In this document: piece after piece, positions 23,517 through 35,020 of the stretch
How the letters are laid out: each line of letters opens with the position of its first letter
How positions within the stretch are numbered: position 1 is the first letter of the stretch
Origin: Artocarpus heterophyllus
Lineage: Eukaryota > Streptophyta > Magnoliopsida > Rosales > Moraceae
Reading direction: 5' to 3'
NCBI GenBank assembly: GCA_025403435.1
Contig: CM046335.1
Location: forward strand, 3,563,101 to 3,627,100
Length of the DNA: 64,000 bases
Position numbers and translations under genes: made by a program
The notes under the pieces: model-generated
Told to the model about the DNA's origin: nothing
What the model saw: only the letters and a program-made list of their open reading frames with translations
Database searches by the model: none

Positions 23517-25784
23517 TTAACTTTCTTCGTCCCACTTGCCCTTTGGTATCTCTCCTGAGTCAGCAATAATTACCTTCTTCCTGGGTTTTCCACTGTAGGT
23601 TCCAGCTCCACCTTCAATAGCAAAAACAGTGTCCATGCCCTGAATAACCTTGCCAAACACGACGTGCTCTCCATCCAACCTAGAGATTTTTCACATGCAT
23701 CATTAGAGATAACAAGACATATGCCTGTTACTCTTAGACAAATAGTTGATCAATTGAGAATCAGAAGAAAGCAAGCTGGTCATGCCAATAATTTTCCATA
23801 TCAAGATCGAAGGTCATAGGATTTATTTTCATTTACGGATAATGTGAATCATGCACGAAGGCATAGACATCTCTTGTTAATACATTTGAAAGCAGCTGCA
23901 AATACTATGCATCGTGCACATGATTTTTGACAAAAGAAAGACATTATTTTTATATTGGATCATAGAAACTGGTTTGGCGAGCCGGAGAAGATTGTATTAT
24001 CTTATAAATAATCTTTGCTTGGTATTTACTAATAGTTTTTTCACTGAAAGAGTACATACAGATAGTTATTCAGCCAAAAATTATGGGTCCAGATAACAGA
24101 AGGTACAATCGAATCACCTCTAATCTTTGTAGATATTACTCCATCATGGAATCTAGAGAAAACCTTACCAGCTTGCCTTGACTGTGGTGATGAAAAACTG
24201 TGAGCCATTGGAGTCAGGTCCTGAATTTACCATGGAAACAACACCTGCATGCAATAAGGAATTCAAAAGAAAAAACCATAAGGACAAATGACAATAACAA
24301 TTAAAATTTGGAGCTTCATTTAGCATAAATATCAAAAAATAATAAAAAAAATAAAACCAGCAAAAAGTTTCTCGTTAATTACCAGCATGTGAATGCTTTA
24401 TTCTGAAGTTCTCATCTGAAAAGGTGCCGCTGTAAATGGATTCGTATCCCCTCCCATCGCCATAAACGATATCTCCACCTTGAATTACAAAACCAGATAT
24501 TATGCGATGAAGTGGTGTTCCCTTATAGTGAAGTTTTTTTCCATGAACACCTTTGCCTTTCTCCCCTGCATTTAGTGCAAGTAACACTGAGCAAATTGAC
24601 AATCTCACTCACACACACAGACACGTGGTTTACTTCTTATATGAATACAAAGACAGGATTCAAGTACCTGTGCACAAAGCCCTAAAATTTTCTGCAAACA
24701 AATAGAAAAAGGAATATTAGCCATATCATACGAGCAACATGGCATCAGAAATTCAATGGTGAAGACAAAGGTGATAACACTAGCTCAGAATCTTAAGGCA
24801 AATAAGAAGAAATATGGGCGTTGGTGAGCAAGTAAATCCAAAAAATAATGATCGGCATGCTTGCATATGAACCGGAAAAAAAAAAATAGATATATATATA
24901 TATATATATATACATATCTCATTCATCATTCACTCTGACAATCATCCCCTTCCTGGATATAAAAATGACAGCAACAATATTATCAAAGCATTTGCCATGG
25001 GTATGCAAGACCCTGATAAGAAAGAACTCACGCAGAAGATCAAACACATACCGACAGTTTTGGGCACAACCTTCCCATATAACCCAATCACAATTCTACC
25101 TGCAATAATTGGAAAGGTTTGAAATTCGATGTTAAAAGCAGATACCAATTTGCATTGCAATAACTTTATTAAAGGCAGTTCTTGAAAGGTGAATCAATAT
25201 AAAAATGAAAGCTTACCCAACCGTTGTCCATCAATATCTACATCCAGGTATACTCTGTGGGTGATTTCAGGAGCCTCTTCCAATTTCTCCACCACCACCA
25301 CAACCTCCTCCTCCTCTGCCTATGCATGAAATTGGAGATAATACATCAATATGTTGTGAATATTTTTCCATTGAGACCAGACTATTTACTACATTATTAA
25401 GAGTCATTATTAAGAGTATTCAAACACAACTCATATCAACTATATTGCCATAATTATAAGATAAACAAGTCATTACTTGCATTTCTTATGCTCAAGAACA
25501 CATCCAAAAAAAAAATCTGGAGAACTCAAATTCAACTCTTTCCCCGTCATGATATTTCCAATCGAGTCCGTTAGTGTATATATATTACTCTAAAGGTTTC
25601 AACGCAAACTTGCAAAGATTCACAAACCAGATTGGCCAAATTTACACAAAATGAACCAGAATGGTAAGAAAAGGAAAGAGCGTACTCTTTTGGGCCTGGA
25701 GAAGGCGAAAATGAGGAAAATCGAGAGGACGACAAAGAGGAGGAGGCATCTTGGCTGAATCAGAAACGAGATCTCCCGACGCAT
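23517..25784 (-). CDS. CYP21-1: Cyclophilin peptidyl-prolyl cis-trans isomerase, CYP21-1 type
   Basis: This enzyme interconverts cis and trans proline peptide bonds. The N-terminal hydrophobic anchor/signal ([13 protein letters not shown] then [15 protein letters not shown]) indicates secretory-pathway or membrane targeting. Seven coding exons on the minus strand are 25784-25686, 25319-25217, 25099-25052, 24691-24668 (only 24 nt, ENFRALCT), 24565-24383, 24244-24169 and 23679-23517. All have gt/ag sites and phases that join. The total is 696 nt, or 231 residues, close to known plant CYP21-1. Active-site blocks are [28 protein letters not shown], and [12 protein letters not shown] with the Trp linked to cyclosporin binding. 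The C-terminus is [11 protein letters not shown]. An acidic, valine-rich segment after the anchor ([14 protein letters not shown]) is variable in the family. The gene looks intact. Confidence 0.95.
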
Positions 25785-27719
25785 CGTTCGTCGATTCTTC
25801 TACTTTCTCTCTCCTCTTTAATAATGTTCCGATCAAGAACTGCGTCTTCCTCCTTGATCCTCCATGAAAATGGTTCGCTTCAATTATCCTCTCCCAGAAT
25901 CTCTTCAGAAGGGAGAAAGAAGAGATCAGACTCAACAAATTGGGAAAGAAATTGGGAGCATAGCTATGGAGATTCGACAACTCGCTGAGTTATCAATGGC
26001 GAGTAGCTGGAAGGGCAGAAGTGGAGATGGAAGAGTTGGGATGGAATGTCGAGTGGGTATTTTTGCGGTACAATCAGCTCTATGGTGAACCTGCTTTGTT
26101 TTTCAGGCTCAGCTGAAAGACTTCCAGATCACCCGTGTTACTTCATGTTACTTCATCAGCGGTTGGGAAGACACACCAATGTTTGCCAAATAATGGGCCT
26201 GGGCTTTGATTTCTTTTTTATTATTTTTTTTTTTTTTGCATAATGAATCTGAGCCTTATGTCCTGATTTTCTGAGTATCAACAGATCATCTTCAACCCTT
26301 CTACCAAAGGAAATGTTTGCAACAAAAATTACATGTTATGGGACGCTTTTAAACATAATTTTTATTTATGTTATATTTTAAAAAATTATACCATATTATT
26401 ATTTATATTATTTGTTTAAGTTATATCATATTTATAAAGATTTGCTATATGTGTAAATTAGGTTGTATAAAGGGGATATTCATATATGCCACGTTTTGAA
26501 ACTCGCCTTTTATAAATGCTATAAATGTTTTAACAAAGCCTAACTTAAACAAATAATATGACCAATAATATAGCGCAAATTTTTCAAGTGTCATGAATAA
26601 CAATTGTTTTTAAAAGTATGGCACAACATGTAATTTTCTCTTGTATAAATTAGAAGAAATAGTCAAATAGCATGTTTAGGCTAATAATTAGTACATACTG
26701 TCAAATGTTTCAAGATGTATAATAAATAGTATATAATAAGGAATTGAGATATATCTTATGAAAAATTGTGAACAAAAACTCCAAAATACTCTTATCTCTT
26801 TCTCTTCTCCATCTCGCACCCTCCTCCTTGTCGGGCAACGACGGTGGCTAAAAAATACTATATTTACATGTTTTTACTATTTACCGTACCAAAATTTTAT
26901 ATTTTAATATTGATTGATTTTTACAAATACGCTATTATTTCATCTTTTCAAAATCTCTGATATAATTTACGATCAATTTCTAAATATCTAACATATAAAT
27001 TGTAGTTATTTATCCATATCAAAGTGAAAAAGCAAGTTCATATTTTCAAAGTGAAAGTTAAAAATGATAAGAATGGTTTAAAACAGACAAAACCTAAGAT
27101 TTTGAGAACTTTACCCCTTAAATTTTCATGATCGTGAATAATTTAAATTCATGATTATATTTCTAGTTTCCTTGCAAGTACCAGTTCTCTCATGTAATGC
27201 TTTATTCTTTGTTTAAACGTTTATATTTTAAAGATTAGTTAAAAACCACAATTCAAGTCAAAAGATTACCACAAGATTGAAAACATATCAATTCTAACTT
27301 GCATACCAAACAAAACCTTAGGCCTTAAAAGTAATATTCATCTAAATCAACTAGAAAAATCAAGATAAAAGGCTCCTCCACAATTAAGAAAATTGGATAA
27401 AATTAAAATACATCTTCCTCAACTGTCTTTTTGTAAACAAAAAACAAAAAACAAAAACAAAAACAAAAAAAATCTTTATGCTTTCTCACAAGAGGGGCTT
27501 TACTCATATACCCCTCATTTTCTCATGTTATAATTTATATACCAACTTAAGAAAGTTTGAAGGTGGAACAAATTTCCTAATTTTCTATAAAGTTATCTTC
27601 ATCCCCAAACAATCTAATGGGCAAGGATTATTGTTTTCAAGTTCTCCGTTTCGTGTAGTTTGTTATTGTCATCGTTTCTTGCTGAAAATAAATGTTTTCA
27701 TTTACGTCTAGTTATTTAT
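25785..27719. other. Cyclophilin 5' flank and A/T-rich spacer
   Basis: 25785-25990 is likely 5' UTR/promoter of the cyclophilin gene (CT-rich on the minus strand). Apart from the foldback element at 26325-26637, the rest shows no gene. Frames near 27478-27711 are low-complexity and unsupported. Confidence 0.4.
26325..26637. repeat. Foldback MITE-like element
   Basis: The left end AAAATTACATGTTATGGGACGC is inverted at the right end (GTATGGCACAACATGTAATTTT). Internal stretches such as ATTATTTGTTTAAG and CTTAAACAAATAAT are also complementary, so most of the 313 bp could fold back on itself. No target duplication is clear. Confidence 0.6.
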
Positions 27720-28370
27720 TTCCTGTTGTCGTTGTTCTTAATTTCACTCTAATTGTATAGTCTTTTTTTTAAAATGTTTTTGTTTTATTAGTTGAAATGA
27801 TTTACCTCCGCTCTTTTTGTGTTTCCTCTCTGTTTGGTAACCGTTTTCTTCTAAATGTCGTTTCCTTCGTTGTTGTCGTCTACTCATTTCGTGCCGTTTT
27901 CACTCATTATCCTTACGCCACTCACCTCATTGTCGTTTCAATTTTTTCTTCGTTTTCAATTCTATTGTAGTTCATCAAGCGACTCTTTTGTCGTCTCCCT
28001 GTCGTTTTCCCCTGATTGTCCTTTCAAATTTCTAGTCACTCAATTCATTGTCGTTCATCTAGTTAACTGTCGTTTATGTCACTCCTATCCTTTATTTCTC
28101 ACGGTCGTGTTCTTTTTCTTGGCTTTTTGTTTGGTCATTATTTTCACTTTAATGTCCTTTCCTCCACTATTGATATTAATCTATTATCCTCATTGTTGAT
28201 TCATCTTTGTCGTCTTACTTACTTTACTGTCGTTCATCACGGTGACTGTCGCTTGTCTCGTTATTTGTTTGTGTTCCTTTCCCCTTTTCTGTCGTTTTTT
28301 AATGCCGCGTCGTGTCTAACCTGTGGTTGTCATTTCCTTATCTTTTCGTCGTTCATCTAGGCGACCGTAA
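27720..28370. repeat. GTCGT-rich pyrimidine-biased tract
   Basis: More than a dozen GTCGTT/GTCGTC occurrences fall in about 650 bp, for example TTGTCGTTGTTC, ATGTCGTTTCC, TTGTCGTCTACTC, CCTGTCGTTTTCC, ACTGTCGTTTATG and TTCGTCGTTCATC. The spacing is irregular, roughly every 30-60 bp. The overlapping open frames are Ser/Phe/Leu-rich by composition and match no family. It resembles 11086-11450. Confidence 0.45.
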
Positions 28371-28505
28371 GAGGAGCATTTTAACCACAGGAGGACGATG
28401 GGCGCGAATAACTCATCAATTTCTTATCCGAAATTACGTCTAATCCATACGAAGGCAATTTCATACAAAATTTTTAGGCTAACTTCTATACACGTTTTAT
28501 ATTTA

Positions 28506-29050
28506 GGGTCCATTTGTTTCAATAAATTTTTAAATTTTTTAGATTTAAATTTAGACTTAAATATTAAAAATCCTTTAAATAATTTTTTTTTTTTTTCAAA
28601 ATCCGAATCCTTTGAATATCAAACATTCAAGTTTTCAGACTTTTGACTATCCTCTAAACTTTTGATATTCAGATATCTCTTCTACCGTAAAAACTAAAAT
28701 TCGCTCTCCTATATTTGAGGAAAAAATCATAACTTCTTCATTTGATATCTAATTGAGATAACTCTTTTTTCTTTATGTTTCTAGTGAAGAGATGAATAAA
28801 TTAAAATCCATATTGCATATTTTTAAAATCATTAATATTAAGATTTTATTAGATTTGTTAATAAATCAAAAATTATTTTCATAATCTCTCTAAATATAAA
28901 TTTCAATTTTATTCCATACTCAAATTAAAACTTGAATGCACATCTAAATGCCAATTCGGATAACAATTCCAATCATTAGCTCAAATCCTAATTCAAACCA
29001 CACTACCTCAAATCAAATCATTAATTCGAATTCATTTACCAAATGGACCC
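28506..29050. mobile_element. Tourist-like MITE with GGGTCCATTTG ends
   Basis: The ends are GGGTCCATTTG and CAAATGGACCC, 11-bp perfect inverted repeats. Flanks are TTA on the left (28503-28505) and TCA on the right, close to the TTA target duplication of PIF/Harbinger elements but with one mismatch. It is 545 bp, A/T-rich and without coding. A diverged inverted copy lies at 5266-5702. Confidence 0.6.
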
Positions 29051-29417
29051 TCAATTATATCGTGTTGCTTGAATGTTTGAGATCAGGCAAAATCATACAT
29101 GATGACGACGTATCCTTAATTACTTAGGACAAACAATTAAAAAGAAAAATCTAGGCATTGCTTAAAAAAAAAAAAAGATGCTAAAGGATGTTGAACGCGT
29201 TGGCAGCTATTTAATTTCAGATTTTTGCAACGCCAAGACTTTTTTCTTTTTTTTTTTTTAACGGAACGGATTTATTGGAACACCATGAACAATGGGGGGT
29301 CGAGGCTGTATGGGCATACACACTTTTGAGAATACCTAGTTGCAAAAATACATGGCAACCCCATGTCATCATTACAAATAATATGCAGTGACGGACTTCA
29401 AAATATAAATAAAAGGG
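29051..29417. other. Short A/T-rich spacer; no gene
   Basis: No coding signal. CAGTGACGG at 29386 looks like a common hAT-type terminus, but no matching far end with a target duplication was found. Confidence 0.4.
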
Positions 29418-29668
29418 ACCAATATATAATTTCTATAATAAGCCCAGGGGCATGTCCCTCACCATAATACTGGTGACGAATTTTGAAAAATGGCTTTAAG
29501 AAAAAGTCATTTTGGACAAATAACTTCTTTTTATTTTTTGGCACCAATATATAATTTCTATAATAAGCCCAGGGGCATGTCCCTCGCCGTAATACTGGTG
29601 ACAAGGGGATTTTGAAAAATCGCTTTAAGAAAAAGCTTTTTTGGACAAATGGTTTCTTTTTTTTGCAC
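29418..29668. repeat. Two-copy tandem duplication, 125-bp unit
   Basis: ACCAATATATAATTTCTATA starts at 29418 and again at 29543. Both are followed by AGCCCAGGGGCATGTCCCTC and CTTTAAGAAAAAG. A third copy begins (GCACCAAAAAAC) at about 29668 and then diverges. No gene. Confidence 0.85.
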
Positions 29669-32600
29669 CAAAAAACAAGCTTTTTGGATAAGAAAACAAC
29701 CTCTAGTTTTTTTTTTCATGTTGAGGTTCCTTTCCACACTAAAATTCTTTTTCTTTTTTTTTTGAAAAAAACTGGAACAGTTTTTCTGCCTAAAAAAGCT
29801 TGTTTTTTAGTGTAAAAAAAAAAAAAGAGGTCATTTCCTCAATTGAAAATTTTTTTTTGGCCCTTTTTTCAAATTTATCGCTGGTGACACTGGCACAAAC
29901 ACATACAATAAGCCCTTTTGTTTTCTGAGCAAATGTCTAATTTTATAGAAGCTGACTTCTAAGCACATATCTAATTTTATAATAAACCCTACCTCAAACG
30001 AGTATTAAACTGATAATTTTCTCTTTCATTTTAAAATGGACTAAGCGATAAGAAAAGCAAGAAAAAGACGTTTACGAAAAAACTATACGGCAACTTGCAT
30101 ATTTCCCATCATATTTAATCGTTTATATTAGATTGATATCAAGAGATAATTTGTTTCTTCGATTTTATGCGGCGGTCTGGGAAAGAAAACTCAAGTTGTT
30201 AGGCCAACTTGCCGGGATTGCAAAATACATTTTCAAACAAAAATTAAACTTTCTCTTTTTCTTTTTTTAAATGAAGCAAGTATACTAAGTTTAGATTAGT
30301 TCAGCATATAAAGATCTTTCTTCAAAAGCATAAGGGCATATACATTGTTTGGAGGTGGACGGAATTGTATATATTAATATTGCGTGTCATTTTAATATCA
30401 TAGAAACGACATGAGACGTAGGTTTTTATAGCGAAATTAGTTTTATGTTGGGATGATCAGTGCAACTTGCAAGATCCGAAAAGACCATGAACCAAGCGAA
30501 ATAATATTGTCATTAATAAAGCTCTCATATATAACACGTGTTTCCCATATTTATCTTCAAATCCTGCTCACGGCTCACTGGATCATGAAGGTGGAAAATC
30601 TCTCACCGCAGATATTTAACATAATAATATGGATATATTTATGTGTTTTTCTCTCCTTTTTTTTTCTTTTCTTTTTTTTTTGAGAAAATGTGTAGTCTCG
30701 AATATTACATTGGTATGTCCATAAGAAAAACGAAAAAAAAAAAAAGGTTTTCTAAAGTGGAACGCGAGTGTAGTACTGATCAATGATTAATTAAGCTAAA
30801 CAACACAAGCAATGTGTAAAAATTACCACATTTTATAAGAAGTACCAATGTGGGATGGTGAGTGTTCACTTGATTAAACCAATTCATGTAAGAAGCACCC
30901 TTCGTTAGAAGAGGTTCCGTAAGGAGTTGAGTTTTTCATGGAATTAGTTACTATTTAATATAGTCTGTTTAAGAACTCAACGTATTTTTAATTACCAATT
31001 TTTTTATAATATTTTTTATAAAATTAAATTCAAAAGTTGATTGTGAGTAGATTTTATAGTTTCAATTATATTCTCCAACTATAGTCATCGATCTGTAATT
31101 TTGTTGTACCGTTCAAAATAAACAGTGGGCATCGATAATTTGTGGCTGTACTTAATTGCAAAAGCACACTTTTTTGTCTTGGATATTTTGATGGTGTTGC
31201 CTAATGTTTCAAGGCTATAAATGATGGGCTTTCAGCCCAAAAAAAGAAAAAACCAAGACTAAAACAAAAAATAAAAAAGTACAATACATCATCGAATTAT
31301 TATTATAAAATTAAAATAAATTATTATTATAAAATAAAAATTTAACATAATATTTAAAATATTTTAAAAATATCCGTAATAATATAATAATTATCTTAAT
31401 AATATCACATATTGTACTATATAATTACATAGTAATAATTTTAATGATATCATTTTAAGACATTTATAAAATTTTTACAAATTAGAGTTATATTTTAATT
31501 CAATAAACATAATTGGGTCAGTTATCTCATTAATCTAAAAAAAGCTTTAAGGAGCTTTTTAGTTTTTCTTTTAAATTTTAAATCTTAAACAAGTATTAAA
31601 TGAGAATGCTAGCAAAAAAAAACAAAAAACAAAAAATAAAAATTATTATAATATAAAATTCTCATACGTTATATTATTTTAAACTAAAAAGTTAGTTTTA
31701 ATCATGTTTGTTATTAATACCGGCTTCGAACCGTGTTTCTTTTGTTTTATTTTTTTGGTTGAATTACGTAAAATTATTTGATTGATGGACATCTTAATTA
31801 ACGGACATATTGGTTCAGGTAATAATTGCTTTCTTTTTTAATTTATTTTTCTTTAAAAATGCTTTTGTGTTTTTATCATCTGTTTGAAGCAATTTACTCT
31901 TTTTTTTTTTTTTTTTTTTTGCTCTTTCACGTGATTGAGGAAGTAAGCCAGCCACAAACATTATTCTTCATCTGTATTTGTTTTCCTCTATTTTTGTGCG
32001 GGATTTCTTTACCCCTCCTTAAGGTTTTTTCCTTTTTTTTATTTGTCGATATGTATTTGGATGAAGACGTTGTTGGCTTGTTTTCCGTTATTTATGGCTG
32101 ATTTGATTTTTTTCTTAAGGATTAGACCAGTCAAATAAAGACTTATATCAAATTATATTATTTGAATTTTTAATCTTTAACAATAATATCAATAGAGTAC
32201 GAGTTACAGTCGGTGCTTAACACTTAAGACGTCGAAATCGCTTTTTTCCTTTAATCTTTCTCTTAAATTTTTTTCATTCTTATCATTGTTCTCATATATC
32301 ATTATTTTCTCTTTTTCAAAATATGATCCTCATAAATATTTTTTCATGATTGTCTTGTAATAATTTCTTTTTATAATTTAACATATATATAAAAGGAGAA
32401 TGAGTTTTCTCTTAATTAATGCTCTCAGTGTAGTTGAATGCGTTTTTGCTTTTGTCATTATTGATCTTTTTTTTTTTTTTGTCTTTTTTAGCCTTTGTCT
32501 CTTATTCTTTTCTCATATTTTTTCCTATTCTTGTACTTTTTCATATATATTTGTCTTTTCTTATTCTTGTTCTTTTTTCATATATATTTATTTTTTTCTC

Positions 32601-33015
32601 ATTAATTTTTTTTACTAACTTGCTTAATATGCATACACAGAACATGCATTTTTTGACTGGTAATAAACAGATAAGAGAATTCCTTTAACCACTCATACTT
32701 GCTTTATTTTCTAAATGACCCTTTAGAGCAACCAAGGGTCACTATTTAACGTCCAAGCTGCCAAGAAATAATAAATATCACAAGAACGTGCACAATTAAG
32801 GTACACCACCAAACACGTGAATACATCCTGTAATTCAGATTTCGTATACATGTCCATGCATGCATGCCATGCATACATATACGTAGGGCAGAACTTATTA
32901 GACTGAAAGAGAACGGCCGTCCCTTGAGTCCAATAACTCTTTTTAATTTTGTTCTTCCAAAAAAACTATTGTTATTATTTTTCTACAACTCGTCCCGCTT
33001 AAAACTTGATATATT
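29669..33015. other. A/T-rich intergenic DNA; no gene
   Basis: Long homopolymer T and A runs dominate (for example 31893-31920 and 32468-32480). All open frames here encode Phe/Ser/Leu- or Lys-rich low-complexity peptides that follow base composition. I see no splice-linked exons, RNA genes or bounded mobile elements. Confidence 0.5.
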
Positions 33016-33261
33016 CACTACAACATATGGAGGACAGACGTCGAAGGCTTTTCTCGTCAGTTGTTATTTAAGTGTCGTGGAAGAATATCGAGTTTGGCTT
33101 TTCAAGTTCAGCCTTTTTGTTATTTGTTTTTTTTTTTGTTTTTTTTTGTTTTTTCAAATTTTGAATAAGACAACCAGTGGCCTATATTATTAAAGTTAAT
33201 AAAAAGAGCTTCCCCTTTATGGGGAAAAAAAAAAAAAAAACCTGAGCTCAAAAAACAAAAC

Positions 33262-33345
33262 CTTTACTCGGTCGTCATCACTGGTTCTCATGCTGGAGCG
33301 ATTCGTGGCCTTCTTGCTTCTCTTGCTACTGAGTTTGCTATTAAG
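33262..33345 (+). pseudogene. Exon-like gene fragment inside the CACTA element
   Basis: An open stretch of 28 codons contains VVITGSHAGAIRG and ends in AAG|GTATGT, a good splice donor. The composition is protein-like, unlike the low-complexity frames around it, and the sequence reads like a nucleotide-binding or Rossmann-like turn. I do not recognise the source gene. CACTA elements often pick up host exons, which is the likeliest explanation. Confidence 0.4.
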
Positions 33346-34893
33346 GTATGTTTCTTCCTTTACACTATTTTCTTCGTGCATAAGCTTTCTCCGTCGCTCT
33401 GCTTTGCCTACCGGCGTTCACCGTCAACCTTATTTGCTCGCCGTTAGCCGTCACTCTCATTTGCTCGCCATTCGCCGGTATTCACCTTTGCCTCCGGTCG
33501 CCCCAGGCTCGTTCGTCTGTTGAATTTTGTATAGATATGTTAGATTTTCACCATTGAAAGTCAACAGTGTCATGAATGTTTCTATATATTATTGTGAATT
33601 AACATGAGTGATGCTTTTACTTTGTCATATTTATTAGCTTTAAATTGTGCCGTGGACAATTTGCACTTATCTTTGGATGTTGAGTGCTAACTTATTGGTG
33701 ATTTTTTTTTTTTAATTTTGTTTCTTGTTTTTGCTTTTGTGTTTCTTGACAATCTCAACCGTATAAGCGCAAAAATTGGATTGCTTTAGTATAGATAGTT
33801 ACTGGTGTTCCAAAGTTAGGAGTTAGTCATTTTCAAGGATGCCTTTGTCTGTTTCCTTTATGATGTTTTTTGCAGGTACTTGTTTTTTCTTCTTGCTGGT
33901 AAACTCTTCATTTTTTTTTTTGGTGATAGAGTTATACTGATTTTTTTTGCTCCGAATAGAGTTATACTGACTTCATTTTTTATGTCGATTTACATGTTTG
34001 GCCCCTAGTGGTGTAATTTCTTCCTCCACCAATTATAAAAGAAGTGAATTGCAGCAATTCTAAAACTATCTGACGAAGGAATAGAAAAAAAAAACACCGA
34101 AGAAGCTGTAGCGGAAATTGAAGAAATCCTTCAAATATAGATGACTTAGGCAAGTTATACTTTTCTGGTTCCTTTGATTGATCACACCTAAATAAATGAA
34201 ATGAAAATTTATCTCTCAAATTACATCCTTCCAATGCAACTAAAATTAGCTTTTATATATCTTTTTCCCCTAATTAATGGTGCATACCAGGGAACATTAG
34301 TATCAAGATCGGCGTGGTCATCTTTTTTATTTTTTTATTTTTATTAAATGCTTTCCAAATAGAATCGAACCTTTTCCTCTAAAATGTTCTCAAAGTTTGG
34401 TCATTTGCTAATACGTATATCCGCAAACCAACCAAGACTTTTCAGCAATTTATAAAGGGTGAAATAGCTTAAAAGTATGAAGCAAAAGTAAATACGTTGT
34501 TGGGTAGAGTTTGATTTGTAATAGTATAAAGTTGCAAAATACTATACTGTGGTTCCGAAGTTGCAAAAGGCACTTCAAAGCTTGAACAAGACAAGTAGGC
34601 TATATTGTCTAAAATTGATGTGCAAAACTAATTGTGCATATGTACTTATTCTTACTGGTTACCATGCTACTTTTTGAGCCTTTTGTTGTGGTTGATATTC
34701 ATTCAAATAAACTAACCAGTACGCCTTTATGCTTTAAATAAAAGGCTTAAAGAGCTTTGCATATAGGATAGAGTTAATTTCTTTTTTCCTCACATATCTG
34801 GACAATGCAACCGTCAAGGAGCTTTTACTTTTGTAACTATAGACTATATTTTTTAAACTATATGTTTTTTTGATGTACAATTCTATGGATCAG

Positions 34894-35020
34894 GAAACGC
34901 TCCGAACCATAATGAAGATCTGCAACAACCTAGAGTAAAAGGAAAGGCAAGAAAGAGCAAAATCATTAAACAATGGAGTGATAAGTGGGCTGGAGAACAT
35001 TTGAAGTTTGAACTAGATTA
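34894..35020 (+). pseudogene. Exon-like C-terminal fragment cut by the solo LTR
   Basis: After a possible acceptor (GGATCAG|GAAACG), about 41 codons stay open. They read through DLQQPRVKGKARKSKIIKQW to WAGEHLKFELD, a basic, protein-like composition. The next codon is split: TA lies just before the LTR and, after the LTR and its GATTA duplicate, the uninterrupted sequence would read TAA. The LTR therefore appears to have landed in the stop codon. The source (host exon or transposon protein) is unknown. Confidence 0.4.

Noticed and set aside
29386..29892. hAT-type element with CAGTGACGG ... CACTG ends
   Set aside because: The terminal match is only five bases and the 8-bp flanks (ATAATATG and GCACAAAC) do not match.
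31826..32688. Series of hydrophobic plus-strand frames as membrane proteins
   Set aside because: They derive from poly-T tracts, have no conserved motifs and would give low-complexity Phe/Leu/Ser peptides.
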